A DNA stretch of 64,000 bases from Zeimonas sp032027205 (GCA_032027205.1 JAVSMN010000001.1:1488001-1552000); one strand, 5' to 3'. Shown: positions 17,561-27,754, counted from the first letter of the stretch. Notes: generated by a model from the sequence alone, not told the origin. Numbers and translations are program-made.

Positions 17561-18289
17561 TCAGCTGCTGGCGTCGAAGCGATCGGACACGCGCTGCCGT
17601 CCGAGCCGCTCGAAGACGCCGGCGACAATCCGATCGCAGCGCTCGCCGGCGAAGGAAAACGCGTCGGCGAACGCGACGTCGACCTCGCGCGCCAGTGCCT
17701 CGCGCAGCATCGAGCGCGCGCGGAAATGCCGCGTGCGGACCGTCGCCTCGGGAATGCCGAGCACCGCCGCCACTTCCTCGACGCTCATCTCCTCGACGGC
17801 GCGCAGCACGAACACCGAGCGAAATGCCTCGGGCAACTCGTCGATGTGCGCCTCCAGCACGCGGCGCAACTCGCCGCGCTCGGCGAGCCGATCGGGCCGT
17901 TCGGATTCGGGCAGTTGCATGTTCGGTTCCCCCGCGAAGATGGCGCTGTCGACCGTCGTATCGAGCGGAATCACTTCCGCCCGGCGAGCGGCGCCACGCA
18001 GGCGCCCGAGCGCTTGATTGACCGTGATCCGCACGAGCCAGGTCGCCAACCGCGACTCGCCGCGGAATTCGTCGAAGGCGTTATAGGCCTGCACCCACGC
18101 CTCCTGCACCGCGTCCTCGGCTTCCGCCTCGTTCTTCAGGATGCTGCGCGCCGTGCGGTAGAGCAGCTGGTTATGGCGCTGCATCAACGTGCGGAACGCC
18201 TGGTGGTCACCGGCAATCACGTGGCTGACCAGGTCGACGTCGGCGAGCACCGGCATCGGACGCGGCTCCTCGAGCACGTACAGGTTCAT
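17561..18289 (-). CDS. RNA polymerase ECF-type sigma factor
   Basis: A 242-residue sigma-70 family protein. Region 2 (about residues 25-95) contains LYRTARSILKNEAEAEDAVQEAWVQAYNAF and the promoter-melting segment FRGESRLATWLVRITVN. Region 4 (about 150-200) contains LPEAFRSVFVLRAVEEMSVEEVAAVLGIPEATVRTRHFRAR. There is no region 1.1 or 3, so it is of the extracytoplasmic function group. The C-terminal tail (FADAFSFAGERCDRIVAGVF) is about 40 residues beyond region 4 and contains one Cys. No anti-sigma factor is encoded beside it. The downstream exported ferritin-like protein and cytochrome may be its targets. Confidence 0.92.
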   Translation of the reverse strand: MNLYVLEEPRPMPVLADVDLVSHVIAGDHQAFRTLMQRHNQLLYRTARSILKNEAEAEDAVQEAWVQAYNAFDEFRGESRLATWLVRITVNQALGRLRGAARRAEVIPLDTTVDSAIFAGEPNMQLPESERPDRLAERGELRRVLEAHIDELPEAFRSVFVLRAVEEMSVEEVAAVLGIPEATVRTRHFRARSMLREALAREVDVAFADAFSFAGERCDRIVAGVFERLGRQRVSDRFDASS

Positions 18290-18477
18290 CGCGGCCCCCT
18301 CGGCTGGCTGTTCGGTTTGAGCTGCATACGTGCGTTGGATGCAGCGTACAGGGCCTGCGTTCCCGGACGTCGAAAAAAGACGGCCCTAGGCTGCCCGCCT
18401 GCGCTCGTGCGGATCGCGCGCACTGGGGCGGCAAGCACCCGCGCGCTCCGCCCGGACTGCCTGCGCGAACGCGCCGG

Positions 18478-19860
18478 CTACCGTGCGAGCGCGCGCTGCG
18501 CGGCTTCCTGGATCGCCTCGCCCAACGTAGGGTGGGCGTGGATCGTCCCGGCGATGTCCTCGAGCCGCGCGCCCATCTCCAGCGCCAGGCCGAAGGCCGC
18601 CGACAGCTCGGAGACGGCGGCACCGACCGCCTGCATCGACAGCACCAGATGGTTGTCGGCGCGCGCAACGATGCGCACGAAGCCCGATTCCGCCTGCAGC
18701 GTGAGCGCGCGGCCGTTGGCGGTGAACGGCACCATGCCGACGCGCAGCTCGGCATGTGCGCGCCGCGCCTCCTCGAGCGCGGGACCGACGGCGACGATCT
18801 CGGGATCGGTGAAACAGATGGCAGGAATGGCACGCGGCTCGAACACGCGCTTGCGGCCGGCGACGACGTCGGCGACGACTTCGCCCTGCATCATCGCGCG
18901 GTGCGCGAGCATCGGCTCGCCGGTGACGTCGCCGATCGCGTAGACGCCGCGCATCGACGTGCGGCAACGATCGTCGATGCGCACGAAGGGTCCGTCGTGA
19001 TCGAGGTCGAGCTCCTCGAGCGCGAAGCCGTCGGTGGCCGGACGTCGGCCCACGGCGACGAGGATGCGATCGGCCGGCAGACGCTCGGCGCCGGCGCTCG
19101 TCTCGATCGCCAGTTGCCCGTCGGACGACACGCCCTTCACCGTGGCGCCGAGGCGCAACTGCACGCCGAGCGCCGAGAGCCGCTGCATGACGGGACGCGT
19201 GAGCTCTGCGTCGTACTGCGGCAGGATGCGTTGCGCGAGGTCGACCATCGTGACCTGCGCGCCCAGCTTCGCGAAAGCGGTACCCAGCTCGACGCCAATG
19301 TAGCCGGCGCCAACGACGACGAGCCTCGCCGGCAACTCGCGCATCGACAGCAATTCGGTCGATGACACCACGTTTCCGCCGAAGGGCAGCATCGGCAATT
19401 CGACCGGCCGCGAGCCGGTCGCGATCACCACGTTCTCGGCGCGGATCGTCTGCTCGCCACCGGTCTCGGTGGAAACGACGACGGTCTTGCCGTCGCGAAA
19501 GCGCGCGCGGCCGAGCACGACCTTCACCCGGGCCTTCTTCAGCATCCCGGAGACGCCGCCATCGAGGCGCTCGACGATCGCGTCCTTCCAGGCGACGGTC
19601 TGCGCGAGATCGATCGCGGGTTCCGAAACGCGAATGCCCAGCGACGAACGCTGCGCAGAGAAAGCGCGCGCCCGCGCGTACTCGTCGGCGGCGTGGATCA
19701 CCGCCTTCGACGGAATGCAGCCGACGTTCAAGCAGGTGCCACCGACCCGGTCGGCCTCGACGATGACGGTGTCGACGCCCTGCTCGCCGGCCCGCGCCGC
19801 GCAGGTGTAGCCGCCGGGACCAGCGCCGACGACGAGCAGGTTGCAGCGGATTTCCTTCAT
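18478..19860 (-). CDS. lpdA: Dihydrolipoyl dehydrogenase (E3)
   Basis: A 460-residue flavoprotein. The FAD-binding GAGPGGYTCA lies at the N-terminus, followed by the redox-active disulfide in GGTCLNVGCIPSK, the NAD-binding VVVGAGYIGVELG, the second FAD segment VYAIGDVTGEPMLAHRA, and the C-terminal catalytic HAHPTLGE. All key residues are present. It reoxidises the lipoyl group of E2 with NAD+. It is the last gene of the keto acid dehydrogenase operon, 59 bp after the E2 stop. About 190 bp of non-coding sequence separates it from the sigma factor gene. Confidence 0.96.
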   Translation of the reverse strand: MKEIRCNLLVVGAGPGGYTCAARAGEQGVDTVIVEADRVGGTCLNVGCIPSKAVIHAADEYARARAFSAQRSSLGIRVSEPAIDLAQTVAWKDAIVERLDGGVSGMLKKARVKVVLGRARFRDGKTVVVSTETGGEQTIRAENVVIATGSRPVELPMLPFGGNVVSSTELLSMRELPARLVVVGAGYIGVELGTAFAKLGAQVTMVDLAQRILPQYDAELTRPVMQRLSALGVQLRLGATVKGVSSDGQLAIETSAGAERLPADRILVAVGRRPATDGFALEELDLDHDGPFVRIDDRCRTSMRGVYAIGDVTGEPMLAHRAMMQGEVVADVVAGRKRVFEPRAIPAICFTDPEIVAVGPALEEARRAHAELRVGMVPFTANGRALTLQAESGFVRIVARADNHLVLSMQAVGAAVSELSAAFGLALEMGARLEDIAGTIHAHPTLGEAIQEAAQRALAR

Positions 19861-19919
19861 GGGGGCGCCTCAGGCGAAGGGCGCGCGCGAAGGCGCAGCG
19901 CTCGAAGTGCGCGAAATCC

Positions 19920-21359
19920 TCACGACACGAACAGCATCGCCGGCGTCTCCAGCAGCGCCTTGATCCGATGCACGAACACCGCCGCATCCCACCCGTCGAC
20001 CACCCGATGATCGAAGCTGCACGACAGGTTCATCATCTTGCGCGGCACGAACGCCGTGCCGTTCCACGACGGCCGGATCGCGATGCGGTTCACGCCGACG
20101 ATCGCGACCTCCGGATGGTTGATGACCGGCGTGGTGACGATGCCGCCGAGCGCACCGAGCGAAGTGATCGTGATCGTCGATCCGGCCAGTTCCTCGCGCG
20201 TGGCGGTGCCGCCCTTGGCCGCGTCGGTCACGCGCGCGAGTTCGGCGGCGCAGCTCCACAGATCGCGCGCCTCGACGTGACGCACCACCGGCACGACGAG
20301 TCCGCCGGCGGTCTGCGCGGCAATGCCGATGTGCACGCCGCCGTATCGGCGCAGCACGCCATTGTCGTCGTCGAAATGCGCGTTCATCCGCGGCTGCTCG
20401 GCCACCGCGATCGCGATCGCGCGCATCAGGAACGGCAGCAGCGTGAGGCGCGGCCGGTCGCTGCGCTGCGGCTCGTTCAGCTTCGCGCGCAGCGTCTCGA
20501 GGTCGGTGACGTCGAGCTCCTCGACGTAGGTCATGTCGGCGATGCGCTCGTGCGCGACGCGCATCTTCTCGGCAATGCGCCGACGCAGTCCGACGATCTT
20601 GATGTCTTCGACGCTCTCGTCGGGCGCGAGCGCGGCGCCCGTCGCGGCCGGCACCTGCGGACCCTGCTCGAACAGGCGATCGAGGTCTTCGTGCGTGATG
20701 CGGCCGGCCGGACCGCTGCCCGCAACGCGCCGCAGGTCGATGCCGGCCTCCCGCGCGCGAGCGCGCACCGCCGGCGAGGCGACGGGCTTCTCGCCGCGCC
20801 CGCGCGGCAGCACCGGCGCCGCGCCGGGCCGCGGGCGCGCACCGGGGGCGCCGGCGGCGCGCTCGGCCGCTGCATCGATCGCCGCGCGTGCGCTCGCTTC
20901 GGCTTCGCGCGCAGCCGTCGCGGTGGACCGCGCCGGCCCTGCGCGGGTGGACGCCGAGGTGGTTGCCGGCGAAGCATCTCGCTTGCGCTCGCGCTCGCCC
21001 GCAGCCGATGCCTCGGCGTGCGCTTCAGGCGCAGCGTCGGCAGGCGCTTGTGTGGGCGCTCCGTTTGGCACACCAGTGGGCGATCCGGTTGGCGACTCGC
21101 CGTGCGCGTCGCCGGCTCCTTCCACCTTCAACCGCACGAGGTCGCTACCGACGGCAATGTTCTCGCCCGGCTCCGCGGCCAGCCACACTATTTCGCCGGC
21201 CACCGGCGACGGGACCTCGACGCTCGCCTTGTCGGTCATCACGATGGCCAGCGACTGGTCCTCGCGCACGCGGTCGCCGACCTTCACCAGCCACTCGACG
21301 AGCTCGGCCTCGGCGACGCCTTCGCCGACGTCGGGCAACCGGACGGCGCGTTCCGCCAT
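19920..21359 (-). CDS. bkdB: Branched-chain 2-oxo acid dehydrogenase E2 (lipoamide acyltransferase)
   Basis: A 479-residue E2. One lipoyl domain occupies residues 1-80 with the lipoylated Lys44 in MTDKASVEV. A long, low-complexity Ala/Pro/Glu linker (about 85-200) precedes the E1/E3-binding domain (SPAVRARAREAGIDLRRVAGSGPAGRI). The catalytic domain ends with SCSFDHRVVDGWDA, supplying the active-site His and Asp. A single lipoyl domain and the gene order favour the branched-chain complex over pyruvate dehydrogenase. The start codon abuts the E1beta stop directly. Confidence 0.93.
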   Translation of the reverse strand: MAERAVRLPDVGEGVAEAELVEWLVKVGDRVREDQSLAIVMTDKASVEVPSPVAGEIVWLAAEPGENIAVGSDLVRLKVEGAGDAHGESPTGSPTGVPNGAPTQAPADAAPEAHAEASAAGERERKRDASPATTSASTRAGPARSTATAAREAEASARAAIDAAAERAAGAPGARPRPGAAPVLPRGRGEKPVASPAVRARAREAGIDLRRVAGSGPAGRITHEDLDRLFEQGPQVPAATGAALAPDESVEDIKIVGLRRRIAEKMRVAHERIADMTYVEELDVTDLETLRAKLNEPQRSDRPRLTLLPFLMRAIAIAVAEQPRMNAHFDDDNGVLRRYGGVHIGIAAQTAGGLVVPVVRHVEARDLWSCAAELARVTDAAKGGTATREELAGSTITITSLGALGGIVTTPVINHPEVAIVGVNRIAIRPSWNGTAFVPRKMMNLSCSFDHRVVDGWDAAVFVHRIKALLETPAMLFVS

Positions 21360-22373
<1,014 letters not shown>

Positions 22374-22384
22374 CTCGTCGGCTC

Positions 22385-23617
22385 CTAGACCCCGGCCTGC
22401 TGGCGCTGGCGGCGCAGATGCGGCGGCATCGTCTCGTAGACGCCTTCGAACATGTCGCGCGTGGACGGCTTGCCGCCGGCGTGCAGCGTGCCGTGCCGCT
22501 CGGCCTCGCGCTGCGCGGCGACGACTTCGGCGAGCACGCGTTCCTCCAGCTCCCGGTGCTTGTCTTCGGACCAGGCGCCGCGAACGATCAGGTGATTCTT
22601 CAACCGGATGACCGGATCGCCCAGCGGCCACGCGTCGGACTCGGTCTTCGGCCGATAGGCGGAAGGGTCGTCGGAAGTGGAATGCGCGCCGACGCGATAA
22701 GTGACGTGCTCGATCAGCGTGGGACCGAGATTGCTGCGCGCGCGATCGATCGCCCACTTCGCGACCGCATACACGGCAAGGTAGTCGTTGCCGTCGACGC
22801 GCAGCGCCGGAATGCCGAAGCCCAGCCCGCGCGCGGCAAAGGTGCCCGAGCCGCCGCGCGCGATGCCCTGGAAGGTGGAGATCGCCCACTGGTTGTTGAC
22901 GATGTTCAGCACGACCGGCGCGCGATAGGTGGACGCGAAGACGAGCGCCGCATGGAAATCCGATTCCGCGGTGGCACCATCGCCGATCCAGCCGGCGGCG
23001 ATGCGCGTGTCGTGGCGGATGGCCGAGGCCATGGCCCAGCCCACCGCCTGCGGGAACTGCGTGCCGAGGTTGCCCGACAGCGAGAAGAAACCGTGCTCGC
23101 GCACCGAATAGAGCACCGGCATCTGCCGGCCCTTCAGCGGATCGCGCTCGTTCGAGTAGATCTGGCACATCATGTCGAAGACCGGATAGCCGGCGGCGAT
23201 CAGCAGCCCCGTCTGTCGATAGGTGGGGAAGTTCATGTCGCCTTTGCGTTGCGCCTTGCGGAACGCGCAGCTCACCGCCTCCTCGCCCATGTGCTGCATG
23301 TAGAACGACGTCTTGCCCTGGCGCTGTGCCATCAGCATGCGGGCGTCGAAGGCGCGCAGCACGAGCATGTCGCGCAGGCCGTCGAGCAACTGCTCGTCGG
23401 TGAGCAGCCCGGCCCACGGGCCGACCGCCTCGCCCTGGCGGTTGAGCACGCGGATGATCGAATACGCGTGCTCGCGGATCGATTCGGCATCGACGTCGAT
23501 CGGCGGACGGGCGACCGACCCGGCTTCGGCGATCTTGACGTTCGAGAAATCGGGCTGGTCGCCCGGGCGGACAGCCGGCTCGGGAACGTAGAAGCGAAGC
23601 GGTTCAGGTTCGGCCAT
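22385..23617 (-). CDS. bkdA1: Branched-chain 2-oxo acid dehydrogenase E1 alpha subunit
   Basis: A 410-residue subunit, the same length I recall for the Pseudomonas BkdA1. The ATG at 23617 begins MAEPEPLRFYVPEP, a conserved N-terminus; the frame extends 15 codons further but less plausibly. The thiamine diphosphate motif runs from GDGATAESDFHAAL to NNQWAIST, and YRVGAHSTSDDPSAYR is the branched-chain-specific phosphorylation-loop region. It decarboxylates the 2-oxo acids of Val, Leu and Ile and is the first gene of a four-gene operon. About 240 bp separate it from the divergent DUF302 gene; a promoter should lie there. Confidence 0.95.
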   Translation of the reverse strand: MAEPEPLRFYVPEPAVRPGDQPDFSNVKIAEAGSVARPPIDVDAESIREHAYSIIRVLNRQGEAVGPWAGLLTDEQLLDGLRDMLVLRAFDARMLMAQRQGKTSFYMQHMGEEAVSCAFRKAQRKGDMNFPTYRQTGLLIAAGYPVFDMMCQIYSNERDPLKGRQMPVLYSVREHGFFSLSGNLGTQFPQAVGWAMASAIRHDTRIAAGWIGDGATAESDFHAALVFASTYRAPVVLNIVNNQWAISTFQGIARGGSGTFAARGLGFGIPALRVDGNDYLAVYAVAKWAIDRARSNLGPTLIEHVTYRVGAHSTSDDPSAYRPKTESDAWPLGDPVIRLKNHLIVRGAWSEDKHRELEERVLAEVVAAQREAERHGTLHAGGKPSTRDMFEGVYETMPPHLRRQRQQAGV

Positions 23618-23861
23618 GGTCGTTGCGGAAGCCCTCGGAGCGGCGCGCCGGCGCGCGACCACCGGCGAGCGACATACCAGCGCGGACGATCGTGCCAGAA
23701 AAGCGAAGACCCGAAGCGCAAGTCGGGGTCTCGAACGACATGCCGGATCCGCGCCTGCGTGGGACCCTGCTCGTGCGATGCGCGTTTGACCCCACGTGGC
23801 CCGCCGTCATAGCCTCGGGTGACGCGAACATCTTCCGCGCAAATTCCGGAGGCGCATCACC

Positions 23862-24263
23862 ATGTCGGACTACGGCTTCACCATCACCTTCGAGCAGCCC
23901 TTCGAGGCCGTTGTCGAACGCGTCGTCTCGGCGCTTGGGCAACAAGGATTCGGCGTGCTCTCCGACATCGACGTGCAGAAGACGCTGAAGGCGAAGTTGG
24001 GCGTCGAGCGGGGCCCGTATCGCATTCTCGGCGCGTGCAACCCAGGCTACGCAAACCGTGCGATCCAGGCGGAACCCGACATCGGTCTGCTGCTGCCGTG
24101 CAACGTCATCGTGCGCGGCGAACCCGATGGGCGCACGACCGTAGGGTTCATGGATCCCGCCGCGGTGCTCGGGCTGGTGGACAACGCCGCGGTCCAGGCG
24201 GTGGGCGCCGAGGTGCGCGCGCTGCTCGAGAAGGTACGCGACGCGCTGCGCGCGACGCCATGA
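23862..24263 (+). CDS. DUF302 domain protein
   Basis: A 133-residue protein with a GGAGG ribosome site 8-9 nt before the ATG. The sequence follows the DUF302 pattern: an initial strand YGFTITFEQPFEAVVERV, the segment QGFGVLSDIDVQKTLKAKLG, RILGACNPGYANRAI and LLPCNVIVRG. It lacks a signal peptide, so the protein is cytoplasmic. The function of the family is unknown, though members occur with sulfur and redox genes. The stop overlaps the next start by ATGA. Confidence 0.92.
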   Translation: MSDYGFTITFEQPFEAVVERVVSALGQQGFGVLSDIDVQKTLKAKLGVERGPYRILGACNPGYANRAIQAEPDIGLLLPCNVIVRGEPDGRTTVGFMDPAAVLGLVDNAAVQAVGAEVRALLEKVRDALRATP

Positions 24264-24673
24264 AGAGCCTCGAGCCCGAGGCGCTGTCCGGCCTCCTGTC
24301 GGGGCTCTTCCCCGACAGGCTCGGCATCGAGTGGATCGAGGCAGGCGCCGACCGGGTACGGGCGCGCATGACGGTGAGCCGCGCGTTGTGCACCGTCGGC
24401 GACGTGCTGCACGGCGGCGCGATCATGGCGCTCGCCGACACGATGGGCGCGGTCGGCACCTTCGTGAACCTGCCGCAGGGCGCGCGCACGACGACCATCG
24501 ACTCGAGTACGAAGTTCATCGCGGCGGCCCCGCTGGGCAGCGTCGTCGAGGCCGAGTGCACGGCGCTGCATCGCGGTCGCACGACGATGGTCTGGCAGAC
24601 TATGATTCGCGGCCTCGACGACCGCCTTTGCGCGGTCGTCACCCAGACCCAGCTCGTCCTTCCCGGCGCATGA
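24260..24673 (+). CDS. PaaI-type hotdog thioesterase
   Basis: A 137-residue hotdog-fold protein. The helix with DVLHGGAIMALADTMGAVGTF carries the HGG..AD..G signature of the PaaI/YbgC-like acyl-CoA thioesterases, followed by strands SSTKFIAAAPLGS, VEAECTALHRGRTT and VVTQTQLVL. The start overlaps the DUF302 stop and the stop overlaps the next ATG, so the three genes are translationally coupled. The natural acyl substrate cannot be told from sequence. Confidence 0.93.
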   Translation: MKSLEPEALSGLLSGLFPDRLGIEWIEAGADRVRARMTVSRALCTVGDVLHGGAIMALADTMGAVGTFVNLPQGARTTTIDSSTKFIAAAPLGSVVEAECTALHRGRTTMVWQTMIRGLDDRLCAVVTQTQLVLPGA

Positions 24674-25254
24674 AACGCAACATCGTGATCCTGCAGGGCC
24701 ATCCCGACCCGAGCCCGGCGCGGCTCAGTTACGCGCTGGCCGACGCCTATGCACAGGGAGCCCGCGACGCCGGGCATTCGATCCGACGCATCGAGATCGG
24801 CAAGCTCGACTTCCCGCTGCTGCGGTCCAAGGAGGACTGGACCTCCGGCGAGCTGCCGGCTGCGCTGAAGCCGGCGCAGGAGGCGATCACCTGGTCGCAT
24901 CACGTGGCGCTTTTCTTTCCGCTGTGGCTCGGAACGATGCCGGCGCTCGTCAAGGCCTTTCTCGAGCAGGTGCTCAGACCCGGCTTCGCCGTGCAGACCA
25001 CCGAACAGGGACAATGGCAACGCGCGCTGAGCGGGCGCTCGGCGCGCGTCGTCGTGACGATGGGAATGCCGGCGCCGATCTACCGCTGGTACTTCTTCGC
25101 GCACGGCGTGCGCGGCCTCGAGCGCAACGTGCTCGCCGTCTGCGGGCTGCGCCCGGTGCGCCAGACACTGATCGGGATGGTCGACGGCGGCGGACGCGAG
25201 CGCCACGAGAAGAACTTCGCGAAGCTGCGCGAGCTCGGGGCCCGGGCGCGCTGA
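24670..25254 (+). CDS. Flavodoxin-fold NAD(P)H:quinone oxidoreductase-like protein
   Basis: A 194-residue protein of the NQO1/KefF/MdaB superfamily. It starts with a nucleotide-binding strand-loop (IVILQGHPDPSPARLSYALADA) and has the typical VALFFPLWLGTMPALVKAFLEQVLRPGFA, where the WLGTMPA region binds flavin. Basic residues follow. Expected reaction is two-electron reduction of quinones with NAD(P)H in the cytoplasm. It is the last gene of the coupled trio and ends tail-to-tail with priA. Confidence 0.9.
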   Translation: MKRNIVILQGHPDPSPARLSYALADAYAQGARDAGHSIRRIEIGKLDFPLLRSKEDWTSGELPAALKPAQEAITWSHHVALFFPLWLGTMPALVKAFLEQVLRPGFAVQTTEQGQWQRALSGRSARVVVTMGMPAPIYRWYFFAHGVRGLERNVLAVCGLRPVRQTLIGMVDGGGRERHEKNFAKLRELGARAR

Positions 25255-25270
25255 CCCGGGGCTCGGGTCA
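25252..25270. terminator. Symmetric hairpin containing both stop codons of a convergent pair
   Basis: TGACCCG (25252-25258) and CGGGTCA (25264-25270) form a perfect seven-base stem with a five-nt loop. The plus-strand TGA of the oxidoreductase gene and the minus-strand TGA of priA each lie at an outer edge of the stem. No T-tract is present; a bidirectional terminator or transcript-end hairpin is plausible. Confidence 0.5.
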
Positions 25271-27499
25271 GATCTCGAGCGGGTCGACGTCGAGCTGCCA
25301 GGAAACGCGCGGCGCCGTGGCCCGCAGCGCAGCCAACCAGTCCGCGAGGAATCGGTGCAGCGACGCGCGCCGCACCGACTCGACGAGCAGCTGCGCGCGT
25401 TCGCGCCCCTGCAGCCGGCTCATCGACATCGGGACGGCATCGAAGACGCTGACTTCGTCGCTCGCTTCGCGCCCGCTCGCCAACGCGCGCGCCGCTTCCA
25501 GGAACGCGAGCGCGTCGGCCAACTGACGCGCCTCGGCTCGCAGCATCGCCTGATGCCGATACGGCGGTAGTCCGGTTTCGCGCCGTTCCGCCAGTTGTCG
25601 ATCGGCGAAGCCCGCGTAGTCGTGCCGGGCGAGGAACGCGAACAGCGGATGGCCGGGGTAGCGCGTCTGCACGATCATCCGGCTGTCGCCGCCACTGCGA
25701 CCGGCGCGGCCGGCCACCTGCATCAACGTCGCAAACAGCCGCTCCGGAGCACGAAAGTCGGCGGCGTACAGGCCCGCGTCGACGTCGAGCGCGACCACGA
25801 GCGCGAGGCGACGGAAATCGTGCCCCTTGGCGAGCATCTGCGTACCGACGAGGAGATCGACCTCGCCGGCATGCGCGGCGTCGAGCACGCGCTGCGCGGC
25901 GCCGCGCCGGCGCGCGACGTCGCGATCGAGTCGCGCGATGCGGTGGCGCGGAAACAGTTCGGCGAGCGATTCCTCGAGCCGCTGCGTGCCGCGGCCGAGC
26001 GCGTCCAGGTCGACATTGCCGCAGTCGGGACAGGCGCGCGGAACGGGCTGCTCGGCGGCGCAGTGATGACAGACGAGGCGATAGCGCGAGGCGCGTGACG
26101 CAACTGCGCGCTCGTCGGTGGCAGCGCCGCCCGGCGCGGCCGCGATCCGATGCAGCACGCGATAGGCCGAGCAGTTCGCACAGCGGCTGAGCCAGCCGCA
26201 GGCAGCACAGGAGAGCACCGGCGCGTAGCCGCGGCGATTGACGAAGACGAGCGCCTGCTCGCCGCGCCCGAGCGTCGCCTCGATCGCCTCGAGGACCCGC
26301 GGCGCGAGCGAGTGGCGCAGCTTCGCGCCGCTCAGGTCCACGCATTCGACGGCCGGCAACACGGCATTGCCGATGCGCTCGCGCAACGCATGCGAACGGT
26401 AGCGTCCGCGTCGCGCGGCGAACCAGGTCTCCAGCGACGGCGTGGCCGAGCCGAGCACGATCGGGACGCGCCGCTGCGATGCGGCCGCGATCGCCAGGTC
26501 GCGCGCGGAATAGCGCACGCCCTCCTGCTGCTTGTAGGAGGAGTCGTGCTCCTCGTCGACGACGATCGCCGCCAGCGCGGGGAAAGGCGCGAGCACCGCC
26601 AGTCTCGTGCCGAGCACCACGCGCGCACGTCCCTCGGCGACGGCGAGCCAGTGCGCCGCGCGTTCGGCATCGGCCATCTCGCTGTGCAGCAGCGCCACGC
26701 GCTCGCGCGGAAAGCGCGCGACGAGTTGTGCGTGCAGCCGGGGCGTGAGCGCGATCTCGGGCACGAGCAGGAGCACCTGCGCGCTCGCGTCGCGCGCGAG
26801 CACCTCGGCGAGCCAGTGCAGGTACACCTCGGTCTTGCCGCTGCCGGTGACGCCATGCAGCAGGTGGACGGCGAATCCTTCTTCCGCGCGCAGTGCATCG
26901 AGAACGCCGCGCTGCGCATCGGTGAGGCCGGGAGCGGGCTGTTCGTCGGCGGGCGGCGGGACGCGCTCGGCCGGCGCCTGCCAACGCGCGCGCGCGCGAT
27001 CGAAGGCCGAGGTTCGCGCGCGACGCACCCGTCCGCCCGCGCGCACTTCGGGCGCGCTTGCACCGGCTCGCGCATCGGACGACTCGCGACCGGCGCCGCC
27101 GCCAGCCGCACTCATCGTGCGCAGCAATTTCGGGATGGCCGGCATCGCGACCTCCCCGGCACCGCGGTGGTAATAGCGCGCGGCGAATTCGACGAGATCG
27201 AACCACGCCGCCGGCAACACCGGCGCATCGCCGAGCACGCGTTCGACGGGGCGCACGCGCGCCGCGTCGATGTCGGGTTGTGCACTCCACCCGGCGACCA
27301 GGCCGATGCGGCGCCCGCGCCCCCACGGGACGACCACCCAGGTGCCGACCGGAAAGGTTTGAGCCGCGCATCCTTCCGGCACCGCGTAATCGAAAAGCGA
27401 TACCCCCAGTTGCGCAGCAGGCACGTCGAGTGCTACGCGGACATAGCCGGGCCGCTGCGCCGACGCGTACGCAGACGTACGCTCAGCGGATGCACTCAT
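25268..27499 (-). CDS. priA: Primosomal protein N' (replication restart helicase PriA)
   Basis: A 743-residue helicase. The N-terminal DNA-binding region (YVRVALDVPAAQLGVSLFDYAVPEG, WVVVPWGRGRRIGLV) is followed by the SF2 core with Walker A GVTGSGKTEVY, DEEHDSSYKQ, and GSATPSLETW. Eight zinc-binding cysteines appear in the clusters SCAACGWLSRCANC and CHHCAAEQPVPRACPDC. The helicase motifs MLAKGHDF and QVAGRAGR are intact. ATG at 27499 is preferred to the GTG one codon earlier. It reloads the replisome at collapsed forks. Confidence 0.97.
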   Translation of the reverse strand: MSASAERTSAYASAQRPGYVRVALDVPAAQLGVSLFDYAVPEGCAAQTFPVGTWVVVPWGRGRRIGLVAGWSAQPDIDAARVRPVERVLGDAPVLPAAWFDLVEFAARYYHRGAGEVAMPAIPKLLRTMSAAGGGAGRESSDARAGASAPEVRAGGRVRRARTSAFDRARARWQAPAERVPPPADEQPAPGLTDAQRGVLDALRAEEGFAVHLLHGVTGSGKTEVYLHWLAEVLARDASAQVLLLVPEIALTPRLHAQLVARFPRERVALLHSEMADAERAAHWLAVAEGRARVVLGTRLAVLAPFPALAAIVVDEEHDSSYKQQEGVRYSARDLAIAAASQRRVPIVLGSATPSLETWFAARRGRYRSHALRERIGNAVLPAVECVDLSGAKLRHSLAPRVLEAIEATLGRGEQALVFVNRRGYAPVLSCAACGWLSRCANCSAYRVLHRIAAAPGGAATDERAVASRASRYRLVCHHCAAEQPVPRACPDCGNVDLDALGRGTQRLEESLAELFPRHRIARLDRDVARRRGAAQRVLDAAHAGEVDLLVGTQMLAKGHDFRRLALVVALDVDAGLYAADFRAPERLFATLMQVAGRAGRSGGDSRMIVQTRYPGHPLFAFLARHDYAGFADRQLAERRETGLPPYRHQAMLRAEARQLADALAFLEAARALASGREASDEVSVFDAVPMSMSRLQGRERAQLLVESVRRASLHRFLADWLAALRATAPRVSWQLDVDPLEI

Positions 27500-27569
27500 C
27501 ACAATTCGCTTTAACTTCGGCGCTCAATGTCGCGCTCGGAAAGCGCTTTTCCCGGTCGTTCACAAAAGC

Positions 27570-27754
27570 TGTGGACAAAACTGTGAACAAGCCGCCAACA
27601 CCGTTCGCAAGCCCGCGTCGCGTCGGGCTTCGCGGTTGGTTGCTCATTTTTTCAGCAACCTCATTCCCTTTAAAATCAATGACTTGCGTCGCCACGTCTC
27701 GACACGGCCGACAACCAGCGCCGCGACCAAAGGTCAAGCGCGTTCTGTGTATAA
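27570..27754. promoter_or_regulatory. DnaA-box-like sites in the hemE-priA intergenic region
   Basis: On the minus strand TTATACACA occurs at 27754-27746, a perfect match to the DnaA-box consensus TTATNCACA. TTGTCCACA (27578-27570) and TTGTTCACA (27590-27582) are one- and two-mismatch variants placed four bases apart. The roughly 325 bp between hemE and priA hold no credible gene and include an unusually AT-rich segment for this genome (about 27640-27690) with a GGTTGCT/AGCAACC inverted repeat. These may be DnaA-binding control sites for priA or part of a replication-related locus. Confidence 0.45.

Noticed and set aside
27483..27737. An 84-codon minus-strand frame in the hemE-priA spacer.
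   Set aside because: No ribosome site or recognisable pattern, and it covers the DnaA-box-like sites.
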